This document shows positions 53,025 through 61,310 of a stretch of 64,000 nt of DNA, one piece after another (the first letter of the stretch is position 1; every line of letters begins with the position of its first letter). A program made the translations under genes and the position numbers. Source of the stretch: Pseudoalteromonas rubra (GTDB lineage Bacteria > Pseudomonadota > Gammaproteobacteria > Enterobacterales > Alteromonadaceae); the NCBI RefSeq assembly GCF_005887115.1, contig NZ_PNCJ01000010.1:1-64000 (forward strand), read 5' to 3'. The notes beneath the pieces are model-generated. The model searched no databases and had not been told where the DNA came from. It saw nothing but the letters and a program-made list of their open reading frames with translations.

Positions 53025-55252
53025 ACGCGGGTCAATGGAAGCAGGAACTGTCTGAGCTATTTTATGCGGATGAGAGAATACGCTGGGCACCAATCCGTCA
53101 TCATAGCCCTGCTTGCAGCTTGTACCTGATCGAACTATTAAATACGTTTGAGCCAGAGCAGGTGCTGATTGAAGCACCTGCGAACTATCTGCAGCACGTG
53201 GATGATATTGCAAGCGCCCACACCAAGCCGCCGATCGCAATCTACCAGCAAGGCAGCTTTTTTCCATTGGCTGAAAATAGTCCGGAATATCAGGCTATCA
53301 AGTGGGCAAAACAGACTGGGGCAGAGATCAGTTTTATTGACTTACCACATAGTCAACACGCTTCGGGCGAGGCATGCTGGGATGAATCCTGGCTAAATAG
53401 CTCTAGTTACAGCCAGCAGTTACAGCAGCGTTATCAATGCAGAGATGCCGACGAGCTTTGGTGTCGCTTGTTTGAGCAAAAAGAATTTACCAGTGCTGAT
53501 GCGTTTTTTTTCCAGGTTTTGTTGTTTTGTGCGGCCAGCCGGGCGTGTTTTTCTCAGGCACAGCTGGTGCGACAGGGCGACGAGCTGAGAGAAGACCATA
53601 TGCGTGCTCATATTTCAGCAGCGCACAAAAAAGGCTGCAAAATACTGGTACTGACAGGTGGATTCCATACCCCTGCTTTATTTGCATTTGATGATCACAG
53701 GCAATTAAATCAGACGCCCGATGAACCAAGTTATCTGGTGCGATACAGTGAACCTCAGTTGGATGCACTGTTAGGCTATCGGGCTGGTATGCCATATCCG
53801 GGTTATACCAAAGAGTGGTTTCTGATGCGCCAAAGTAAGGTTGCACATTTTGATCTGGTGTTGACGATGCTCGAACGCTGTGCCCCCGATTTCATGTCGG
53901 TTGCCGATAAGATTAAGGCCGCCGAGCACCTTCAGGGATTATTACAGTTACGGGGGATGAATCAGCCAAGTTATTACGACTTGTCAGATAGTGTTGCGAG
54001 TTGCTGGTTACAGGGAGAAAAAACGACTAGCTGGTTCACTCAGTTGCAGCTTGAGTGGCGTGGCAGAGCCTTGGGAGAGCTGCCAGAGGGAAGCGTTGAA
54101 CTGCCATTAATTGCGAATGTGCGGGCGCTGGCAAAGCAGCATCGTTTGTCTTTGCAGTACAGTGAAGCTAAAAAGGCACGGTTTGATGTTTTTGAGCCGA
54201 GCGGCTCAACACGCAACAGGCGGCAGTTTCTGTTTAGCTGCTGCATGCTTGGCATTCCATTTTGTACGCGTTTGGTCGGCCCGAGTTTTTCGCATGGTGC
54301 GGACTTATCGCGTCAGCACGAGGTGTGGGAATACCAATGGTCTCCTCATGTCGAAGTCACGCTGCTTGAACTGTCCGAGTTGAGTGATAGGCTCGATGAA
54401 GTGGTGAAAAAAACGCTCCTGATGCAATTGCCCGACCTGGATTTCGAAGGGCGTATTGAGTGGATTGCTAATGCTATCCAGTGTGGGCTGGATGGACTGG
54501 TTGCCGACAACCTGAGCGCCTGTTGTCAGGCTTTAGAGTTGCAGACGGACCTGAAAGTGCTGATATCAGCAATGATTCATATGCTTTCATTGGCTAAGCA
54601 TCCGCTGTTTGCTCGTGAACACGATTTGCTCCGTGAGTTGATTGAAAAAATGTGGCAGCAGTTGTGTGGACAATTAATGCAACTGAATGCACTCCAGACA
54701 AGAGAAGCGCTGGATATTCTGATGTCTCTGCAAGGTCTTTGCGTGACCTATCAATTGGCTCCAGACTGGAAAGTGCAGCTGCAAAGGATAGTGAGTAAAC
54801 AAAGCCATAAAACCTGGCTTTATTACACAATCTCTGCGCTAATGGCCAGTTCAAGTGAAGACATTGATGCATTGGGCCATGAGTTAACACTTTTGTATTC
54901 GCGTGATCCTCAAGTCGCGTTTGATGCTTTACGAGCGATTGCTTCCTTGTTACCACATTGGCTGGATCAACAGCCGGTCATTTTGACACTTCTAAATGGT
55001 TGGCTGGAACTGATCTCAGATGAGCAGTTCAACCTGATACTACCATCATTACGGAAAATGTTTTGTCGTCTTGATAGTCAGGAGATTGACCGGATAGCTC
55101 AGCGTGTACAGGGGATCAACCAATGGGATGAGCGCCTTGCATGGCAGCCCATTGGCATCAGTCAGGACAGCATTGACCGCGCTGCATACCTGCAACAAGA
55201 AATGATCATTAACTTAAAACAGCAGGGGTTATCTGAATGGCTGAGCGACTAA
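53012..55252 (+). CDS. yehM: DUF5682 protein, YehM-like
   Basis: The product has 746 residues. The start is GTG inside the end of the ATPase gene (13-base overlap). The N-terminal ~250 residues show IRWAPIRHHSPACSLYLIELLN, VLIEAPANYL and KWAKQTGAEISFIDLP, a pattern resembling the TraB/ChaN/EreA superfamily whose members bind metal through histidines and acids. The rest is helical with HEAT-like character. It matches E. coli YehM in position and length. An enzymatic role (peptidase or esterase-like) is possible but not shown. The protein presumably works with the MoxR ATPase and VWA protein. Confidence 0.8.
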   Translation: MDELNAGQWKQELSELFYADERIRWAPIRHHSPACSLYLIELLNTFEPEQVLIEAPANYLQHVDDIASAHTKPPIAIYQQGSFFPLAENSPEYQAIKWAKQTGAEISFIDLPHSQHASGEACWDESWLNSSSYSQQLQQRYQCRDADELWCRLFEQKEFTSADAFFFQVLLFCAASRACFSQAQLVRQGDELREDHMRAHISAAHKKGCKILVLTGGFHTPALFAFDDHRQLNQTPDEPSYLVRYSEPQLDALLGYRAGMPYPGYTKEWFLMRQSKVAHFDLVLTMLERCAPDFMSVADKIKAAEHLQGLLQLRGMNQPSYYDLSDSVASCWLQGEKTTSWFTQLQLEWRGRALGELPEGSVELPLIANVRALAKQHRLSLQYSEAKKARFDVFEPSGSTRNRRQFLFSCCMLGIPFCTRLVGPSFSHGADLSRQHEVWEYQWSPHVEVTLLELSELSDRLDEVVKKTLLMQLPDLDFEGRIEWIANAIQCGLDGLVADNLSACCQALELQTDLKVLISAMIHMLSLAKHPLFAREHDLLRELIEKMWQQLCGQLMQLNALQTREALDILMSLQGLCVTYQLAPDWKVQLQRIVSKQSHKTWLYYTISALMASSSEDIDALGHELTLLYSRDPQVAFDALRAIASLLPHWLDQQPVILTLLNGWLELISDEQFNLILPSLRKMFCRLDSQEIDRIAQRVQGINQWDERLAWQPIGISQDSIDRAAYLQQEMIINLKQQGLSEWLSD

Positions 55253-56355
55253 AATCACGTTGGCGTTTGGCTTTAGGCCGGTATGCGGAAGACCGCCTGG
55301 GCGCCCAGCTGTCAGCAAACCAGCAAGCGCAGGATCAATGTCTTTTTCAGTTATATCAGCACGGCCTGACTGACAGAGGGCACAAACTGAGTGCGGGCCT
55401 GGACGATAGCGCACCAGCTTTGGTTGAATGGCTGAATGACATTGACCAGCTATTTTCTAATTCCGTTTCTCATCAACTGCAAAAAGAAGCTATCGAAGAG
55501 TTTTCTTTGTCTGCTTGTATTAATGAACCCAAGGTGTTGGAAAAACTACAGCCAAGTGTGGGGTTACTGAAGCACTTGTTGAGCCTGGGAAGCACCCAAA
55601 ACCCAGCAGTACGCCAGCAGGTGCAAAGGATCATAGAGTCTGTAGTTGACCAGTTACTTGCTCGGCTAACGCCGGTTTTTACACAAAAATTAAAAGGGCG
55701 GATCAATCGATACGAGCACAGTGGGGCACGAAAACTGGCTAACCTAGACTGGCAAAAAACAATTAAATCTAATCTGAAACACTATGACTTAGAAAAGAAA
55801 AAACTGCACTTTCAAAATATTTACTTTAATACGCGACACCAACAAAGCCTGCCATGGCACGTGATTATGTGCATTGACCAATCTGGGTCTATGGCAGAGT
55901 CAATTATATATTCAGCGGTGATCGCGGGTATTCTCCATCGTCTTCCGACTGTTTCGTTAACCTTATATGTCTTCGATACGAATGTTGTGGATCTGAGTTC
56001 AAAGGTTGAGGACCCGGTCTCCCTGCTGCTCTCAACGCAGCTTGGCGGAGGAACCCTGATAACAAAAGCCTGGCAAGTGGCAGAAAATACAGTGTCTGAC
56101 CCACGCAGAACCGTGATTGCAACTGTCTCTGACTTTTGTGAAGGGGGATCACCTCAGGCGCTATTTGAGCAAGCGCAAAGATTAATAGGCAGTGGAGTAA
56201 AAATGATAGGCATGACGGCGATGAACGACCGGGGCGACCCATTTTACGATAGCTTTGCTACTAAACGCTTATCTGGTCTGGGCATGGAAATAGCGGCACT
56301 GAGCCCGGATCAGTTTGCTGATTGGCTGGCGAAACAAATGGGACTAGTGAAATGA
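55237..56355 (+). CDS. yehP: VWA-domain protein, YehP-like
   Basis: The product has 372 residues. A helical N-terminal half (1-200) precedes a von Willebrand A domain with the metal-ion-dependent adhesion site DQSGS beginning at Asp214, the Thr in LGGGTLITKA and the Asp in TVSDFCEGG. The complete MIDAS suggests metal-dependent binding to a partner, usually the target or substrate of the MoxR ATPase. It has a 16-base overlap with the preceding gene and a 4-base overlap with the next. No membrane segment is seen, so the complex is cytoplasmic. Confidence 0.88.
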   Translation: MAERLKSRWRLALGRYAEDRLGAQLSANQQAQDQCLFQLYQHGLTDRGHKLSAGLDDSAPALVEWLNDIDQLFSNSVSHQLQKEAIEEFSLSACINEPKVLEKLQPSVGLLKHLLSLGSTQNPAVRQQVQRIIESVVDQLLARLTPVFTQKLKGRINRYEHSGARKLANLDWQKTIKSNLKHYDLEKKKLHFQNIYFNTRHQQSLPWHVIMCIDQSGSMAESIIYSAVIAGILHRLPTVSLTLYVFDTNVVDLSSKVEDPVSLLLSTQLGGGTLITKAWQVAENTVSDPRRTVIATVSDFCEGGSPQALFEQAQRLIGSGVKMIGMTAMNDRGDPFYDSFATKRLSGLGMEIAALSPDQFADWLAKQMGLVK

Positions 56356-58151
56356 ACCAGCAGTTTTTAGAGCAGCTCACGAGTCCCGGATTGGTTAGGC
56401 GTGCGAACAAGGTATTGCAAAAAGAGTCACCTGTTATTCACAAGGCCCAATCGAGTATCGAGTACAGCATCGAGGGCGTGGCGGGAACATTGGATGTTGA
56501 AGACATGACCAGAAGCCGATGCAGTTGTAGTGTACAAGGGCTCTGTAAGCATCTGGTTGCCGTCGCTTTATTTGTGATAGAGAGTGAAGATGCATGTGAT
56601 GAAAAAGTACCAGCAGTAGATCCGGATGCACTTATGAAAAGTGCGGGGCGAGAAGCTGTCCGTAAGGTGTATAAACTTTACACGCTCAGCGCATCTTATA
56701 GTGGTACCAGAGATGGTGCCGTGGTGCACATAGAGATTAATGGCCAGGCATTTAGCTTTACAAAAGCGCAGCATATAGATGACTTGGTAGGGGATTCTGT
56801 CAGTAAAGCAGAAAAGCTGTGGGGTATTTACCTTTACAGCTGTGAACAGGGAGTGGAGTGGCAGTGGCCGGATTGGTTGTTGGTTGAGCAAACTCAGATA
56901 CAGACTAGCCTCAAGACACTACAAACAGAACTCAAGGCGGCGCTGCTCTGTGTGTGGTGGGTGGGTATCCATCGGGTGCGTTCTGCCCATTTACTGGACT
57001 TACAATTGTTAATCATCCCGCTGGCGAAAGCAGGGCTAAAGGCTGAGAGTCAGGCGTGTAAACGCGTTATTGGTGCCTACCAGCGCTTTATATCGGGAGA
57101 AGGGCTCAGAGATGAACTGGTGATTATGACTGAGCTGGCATACCTTCTGGTCCTGATAGAGAAACCCATCAGTGAGGCTAAATCAGCCGCAGGGCAAGAC
57201 CAAACCACACTCTTTTGCTTAGGTCCTGAACCCTGGCAAAGTGTGGGGGGCGCGCAAGGGCTTACCATTTTATTTCAGTCGTCAAACGGCCAGATTTTTT
57301 CAGCTTCAGAGGCCAGAGCAAATACGTCGGGTCACTTTGACTCTGAACATGTCGCCCGGTATATGCGCTTTTGGGAGACATCGAAACCCGCTATGGAGCT
57401 CATGGGGAACTTGGTGTCATTTAATAAGTTAGAGATGAATGAATACGACCGAATACGGCGTACGCAGTCAACAGAGGTCATCGCTACAGAAAAAGGTGCT
57501 CCGTTTGTTCATTATGCTGATTTTAGCACCATAGAGTGGTTGGCTGAGCCGTATATTGTGATTGCACCTGATCGGTTTCATCATCTGGAATTTGATCAGG
57601 CACTTCAACAATTCCAGATCCAGTATCGGGACGCAAATAAAAACACACTCACGCTAACTGTACCTTATCAGTGTAACCATGCATTGCTCATGAAAAACAT
57701 GGCCGCTTTGGAAGGTTTACCGGTTAAATATATCGCGTGTAATGTCAGCGAGAAGGGAAACCAAATACAGCTGAGGCCCTTCGCACTGCAACAGAGCGAT
57801 GGGGTACAGTGGCAATCCTTATATTTCGATCAAATATCAACGGAAAGTCGTTTTCTGGACCGTTGGCGTGCCAAGTTTATTGCCCGAACAACTGCTGTGC
57901 CTGGCCGGGAAATAACTCAGTTACAACAGCTGCTTGTGGATTTTTCAAGGTGGTTATGTGCCTTCCCTTATCAAAGTGACGATGAAGTCAGGATTTGGCA
58001 GGGTAAGCTGGAGCAACTCGGCTTATACCAGCTATCCGTAAAACTTCAGCAAAACGACGATTTTGACCTGCTCCGGTGCTTCTATATGCTGCATTGCTTA
58101 CGCAAAGCCGACGTAACTTTGCCGGTTATTTTGCATGGTGAGTGTACCTAA
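56352..58151 (+). CDS. yehQ: SWIM zinc-finger protein, YehQ-like
   Basis: The product has 599 residues from the ATG at 56352, which forms an ATGA overlap with the VWA gene; an upstream TTG in frame is less likely. The SWIM zinc finger CxCx5CxH lies at Cys57, Cys59, Cys65 and His67 (CSCSVQGLCKH), with LVAVALFV behind it. SWIM fingers bind DNA or proteins. The remaining ~500 residues are mostly unrecognised, with a basic, aromatic-rich middle. It completes the five-gene set DUF4132, MoxR, DUF5682, VWA, SWIM, which matches E. coli yehI-L-M-P-Q. Confidence 0.88.
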   Translation: MNQQFLEQLTSPGLVRRANKVLQKESPVIHKAQSSIEYSIEGVAGTLDVEDMTRSRCSCSVQGLCKHLVAVALFVIESEDACDEKVPAVDPDALMKSAGREAVRKVYKLYTLSASYSGTRDGAVVHIEINGQAFSFTKAQHIDDLVGDSVSKAEKLWGIYLYSCEQGVEWQWPDWLLVEQTQIQTSLKTLQTELKAALLCVWWVGIHRVRSAHLLDLQLLIIPLAKAGLKAESQACKRVIGAYQRFISGEGLRDELVIMTELAYLLVLIEKPISEAKSAAGQDQTTLFCLGPEPWQSVGGAQGLTILFQSSNGQIFSASEARANTSGHFDSEHVARYMRFWETSKPAMELMGNLVSFNKLEMNEYDRIRRTQSTEVIATEKGAPFVHYADFSTIEWLAEPYIVIAPDRFHHLEFDQALQQFQIQYRDANKNTLTLTVPYQCNHALLMKNMAALEGLPVKYIACNVSEKGNQIQLRPFALQQSDGVQWQSLYFDQISTESRFLDRWRAKFIARTTAVPGREITQLQQLLVDFSRWLCAFPYQSDDEVRIWQGKLEQLGLYQLSVKLQQNDDFDLLRCFYMLHCLRKADVTLPVILHGECT

Positions 58152-58229
58152 TTAAAATCAAAACTATTGAAAAATAATCAAAAGTCAGACAGATTATATT
58201 GGCTTAACAGGAAAGAAAAAGGAAGGAAC

Positions 58230-59519
58230 GTGACAGTAAGCACAACGATAAAGCTGAGCCTTTGCACCATACTGACGGCACTGGCTGGCCACAGCGTTGC
58301 CCAAGACAGATTACTGGCCAATGATGGCAGGGCGCAAGATTATTTTGGCTACGGCGCGGCTATTGACGGCAATACGGTGCTGGTGGGCGCACATCAGGCT
58401 GATGTGAATGGCATCAAAGATGGCGGTGTCGGGTATGTGTATGTGCTCGGTGATAAAGGCTGGCAGCAACAGGCTAAGCTGATCGCCTCTCCCCTGTTCG
58501 CCGACGACACGCTGGGTGGCAAGGTGGTCCTGAACAACAATATTGCCATGCTCGGCGGGATGAGGCGGGATGACAAAAGTAAAGATGCCGGCGCTGTGGT
58601 GGCCTTTGAGCGCTATGCCGATAAATGGACACAGACACAGATTTTTACCGCGCCCGATGCCCAACCCGGAGATGCCTTTGGCCAGAGCCTGGCATTAACA
58701 GACACGACACTGGTCATTGGCGCACCACGCAGTGATACAAAAGCGAATGACGCGGGTGCGGCCTATATTTTTCAGCGCACCGGGGATAGCTGGCGCTTCC
58801 ACAGCAAAATCATGGCCAGCGATGGTGCTGCGGGCGACTTATTTGGCATCGACGTCGCGATAGACGGTAACACCATCGTAGTGGGTGCTGACTTACATGA
58901 TAAAACTGCAGAAAACGCCGGTGCCGTGTACGTCTATGTGCTCGAAGATAACCAGTGGCAGCAACAAGCCAAGCTGATGGCCGCCGATGCTGGCAAAACC
59001 GATATCTTTGGCGTCAGAGTCGCAATTTCAGGAGATACGGCACTCATCTCCGCACGCAGAGACGATGTAGAACATCTGGGTGTAGATGCCGGCTCTGCCT
59101 ATATTTTTGAGCGAACAGGCACACGCTGGACCGAGGCTCAAAAACTCACTTCGCCGGATGGCGCAGCCGATGACCGCTTTGGTCGTGGCGTAGCACTGAG
59201 CGGGGATACCGCCATCATCAGCGCCATGAACCACGACGTACAAGGTGAAGACACCGGCGCATTATATGTCTATAAAAAGCACCCCGATGGCTGGCGCTAC
59301 GCCTCGAAAGTGGTCGCGAAAAATGCGCAGCCCGGTGACCAGTTTGGCTGGAATGTCGGTCTCTCCGACGGTAAGGCTGTGATCGCCACCCCACATCATG
59401 ACGCCAATGGTAAAGAATCCGGTGCGGTCTATGTTCAGGATCTGAATCAATACAGCGCGTTTCATATTAAAAACCAGGTTACAGTTGCGAAGAAAGGGGA
59501 AGCGAAGTCTTCGCAGTAG
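58230..59519 (+). CDS. Secreted seven-bladed FG-GAP propeller protein
   Basis: The product has about 429 residues. The GTG at 58230 (after AAGGAAGGAAC) is preferred, because a signal peptide (LSLCTILTALAGHSVA-Q) then begins properly; an earlier ATG at 58167 would put 21 charged residues in front. Seven repeats follow, each with a D-x-FG-type turn (DYFGYG, TLGGK, DAFGQS, DLFGID, DIFGVR, DRFGRG, DQFGWN) and a DG-N-V-VGA motif. This is the FG-GAP/integrin-like beta-propeller pattern. The role is probably extracellular ligand binding. The gene lies 78 bases after yehQ with its own signals, so membership of that operon is unlikely. Confidence 0.82.
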   Translation: MTVSTTIKLSLCTILTALAGHSVAQDRLLANDGRAQDYFGYGAAIDGNTVLVGAHQADVNGIKDGGVGYVYVLGDKGWQQQAKLIASPLFADDTLGGKVVLNNNIAMLGGMRRDDKSKDAGAVVAFERYADKWTQTQIFTAPDAQPGDAFGQSLALTDTTLVIGAPRSDTKANDAGAAYIFQRTGDSWRFHSKIMASDGAAGDLFGIDVAIDGNTIVVGADLHDKTAENAGAVYVYVLEDNQWQQQAKLMAADAGKTDIFGVRVAISGDTALISARRDDVEHLGVDAGSAYIFERTGTRWTEAQKLTSPDGAADDRFGRGVALSGDTAIISAMNHDVQGEDTGALYVYKKHPDGWRYASKVVAKNAQPGDQFGWNVGLSDGKAVIATPHHDANGKESGAVYVQDLNQYSAFHIKNQVTVAKKGEAKSSQ

Positions 59520-59664
59520 CTGTACATCTAAAGCCGGAAACCTACTCGTTATTCAACCTATAGGTTTCTTTCAGATAAAAGGAATTTTATGGCTTCTTTG
59601 TTCTGCGAAAATTTTAAGCAATTGTAGGCTATTATTGGAGTACTTTCCCGTTAGGATATTTTTT

Positions 59665-60528
59665 ATGTCACAAGTGCTCCAACGCTATATGGATCTGCCC
59701 AAATTTATAAGCCTCCTGCAAACGAAAAAGCTCTATCTCGCTAAGATGTCATCTTTTGAGGACGCTTTAGAGGGGGGACTCACGGTCAGTAACTTTTTTG
59801 GTATTTCCAATGAGCACAAGTGGCTAGATATGTTGGTCAACTACAGTTGGCCGAGTTCAAATGAAAGTGAGGAGGAAAGAAAACACTCCAAAGAAAACAT
59901 AAAAAATCGCACAGAAGAAATAAACAATCGCATGTTTTCAACCCCGTTTGGTAGCTACCCTTGTTGTGAAGGAGAGCAAGTGTTCCCGCGGTGTCGAGAG
60001 TGGATATATGTGAGTTGCTGGCATGCGTCGGATCATGAATGTTCAGCCATGTGGAGGCTATATGGCGGTGACAAAAATGCAGTTTGTATTTTTTCTTCAG
60101 AAGAGAAACTTCTATCTGCCGTTAAGGCTAGTAGCTTGTGTGATAATTTGGAGCTCAATACGGTTAATTACATATGCCATGCTCATGATGAGTTTGAAGG
60201 TGAACCACTTGATCCATTTATATCTAAATCAAAGCCTTACTCATTTGAGAAAGAGGTAAGACTTATGAGCTGGAATTCAAAAATAGACCTTTTAGAAAAA
60301 GAACAAACAAACCCCGATTCAGGCCTTATGTTAGATATAGATTTGGGTAAAGCAATAGAGCACATTGTTATTTCACCTTACGCAGACCTTTGGTTTAAAG
60401 CCATTATCCAAAAGGTGTGTTCAGATGCTCAATTAGATGTTGCGATAGAAGAGTCATCTATTCAAATGAATCCGATTAGAAGCCTGGAAGAAGTCATGAG
60501 CTATGGAGAAAAGCACGGTTTACGATGA
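59665..60528 (+). CDS. DUF2971 protein
   Basis: The product has 287 residues from the ATG at 59665, which has AGGA upstream; an in-frame upstream reading from 59485 lacks a ribosome-binding site and overlaps the preceding gene. The DUF2971 frame is visible: YMDLPKFISLLQTKKLYLAKMSSFEDALEG near the start, YVSCWHASDHECSAMWRLYGG in the middle and FEKEVRLM near the end. Some DUF2971 proteins occur in accessory or defence islands. No enzymatic motif is firm. The DNA is AT-richer than to the left, which may mark acquired DNA. Confidence 0.82.
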   Translation: MSQVLQRYMDLPKFISLLQTKKLYLAKMSSFEDALEGGLTVSNFFGISNEHKWLDMLVNYSWPSSNESEEERKHSKENIKNRTEEINNRMFSTPFGSYPCCEGEQVFPRCREWIYVSCWHASDHECSAMWRLYGGDKNAVCIFSSEEKLLSAVKASSLCDNLELNTVNYICHAHDEFEGEPLDPFISKSKPYSFEKEVRLMSWNSKIDLLEKEQTNPDSGLMLDIDLGKAIEHIVISPYADLWFKAIIQKVCSDAQLDVAIEESSIQMNPIRSLEEVMSYGEKHGLR

Positions 60529-60602
60529 AGGATTCAAAGAACGAGTTTTAGGTCAGTGAAATTAGTCTTGGCTTGAGTTCTGGAGCTAGCACAAATACAA
60601 AA

Positions 60603-60635
60603 AACGCGAGCAGTTAAAGCTAACTCGCGTTTTTA
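60603..60635 (+). terminator. Terminator after the DUF2971 gene
   Basis: The outer stem ACGCGA/TCGCGT and inner GTTA/TAAC are followed by five T. It lies about 75 bases after the DUF2971 stop codon. Confidence 0.8.
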
Positions 60636-61139
60636 GTTTATTGATTACGCAGAGATTTATCTCATAGTAACAGCATACTATTACAGGTTAGTTCTGTAAA
60701 AAATCTGGAAAGGGATGTATTACAAGGCCTGTCAGGTGTTTCAAGAAAAATGGCGATTTTTAGCTATTTTTCTAAATTCGGACCCTTGAGTTTGTGAGTT
60801 TCCAGAAAAATAGTTACCTTTTAACAAGTGACTCGAGAAGATAAGAAGCGGACTGTGTCAACTTCCCTTTAGTGGTACAGTTCTAAGTTAGAATTTTCTA
60901 GTTTCACTATGTAAGGTGTCAGTGAGGTATTAACCAAAAAACTGTCATTAGCTCTTTCTTGGTTATAATCCAATGCTTTGGTTCGATTTTGGGTATTTCT
61001 GAATGCTCATAACGAATAAGTAATGTCAGTCAGTAATTTCATATTGACAAGATACACGCCACTTAAGAAAAAATCGTGAGGTTCCATTTTGGTGCAAGGT
61101 AGGGTTTGGAGTTGAGTTACCATGTTAAAGACAAAAATA

Positions 61140-61159
61140 AGCCCTCGTTATCGAGGGCT
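61140..61159. terminator. Orphan hairpin AGCCCTCG-TTAT-CGAGGGCT
   Basis: This is a perfect 8-base stem. The right flank is only moderately T-rich and the left flank holds A5, so it would work better as a terminator on the minus strand. No gene immediately precedes it on either strand. Confidence 0.5.
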
Positions 61160-61310
61160 CTTAATAGGTTGGCCGGATCTACTTGTGGGACAAACACCAA
61201 TCCAAGAGGCGACCATTCTTTCTGTATATCAACCTGTTAGCTGTGGAACAAGTTAATTAAATTCTTTAATATACCTACATTCTATCAATAATTTGAATCA
61301 GAGGCAAGCT

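Larger units (their letters stand above)
60529..61310. other. Gene-free AT-rich region with two hairpins
   Basis: These ~780 bases hold no reading frame I can support. The terminator-like stem at 60603-60630 and a second perfect hairpin at 61140-61159 are the only clear structures. The region may be the scar of an insertion or deletion, or it may hold small RNAs. No tRNA or direct repeat marks an attachment site that I can see. Confidence 0.5.

Noticed and set aside
58167..58229. Upstream ATG for the FG-GAP propeller protein
   Set aside because: It would place a charged 21-residue stretch before the signal peptide; the GTG at 58230 follows AAGGAAGGAAC.
61293..61310. TTG start for the HEPN-domain protein
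   Set aside because: The GTG at 61311 has a GAGG site at proper distance, whereas the TTG has none.
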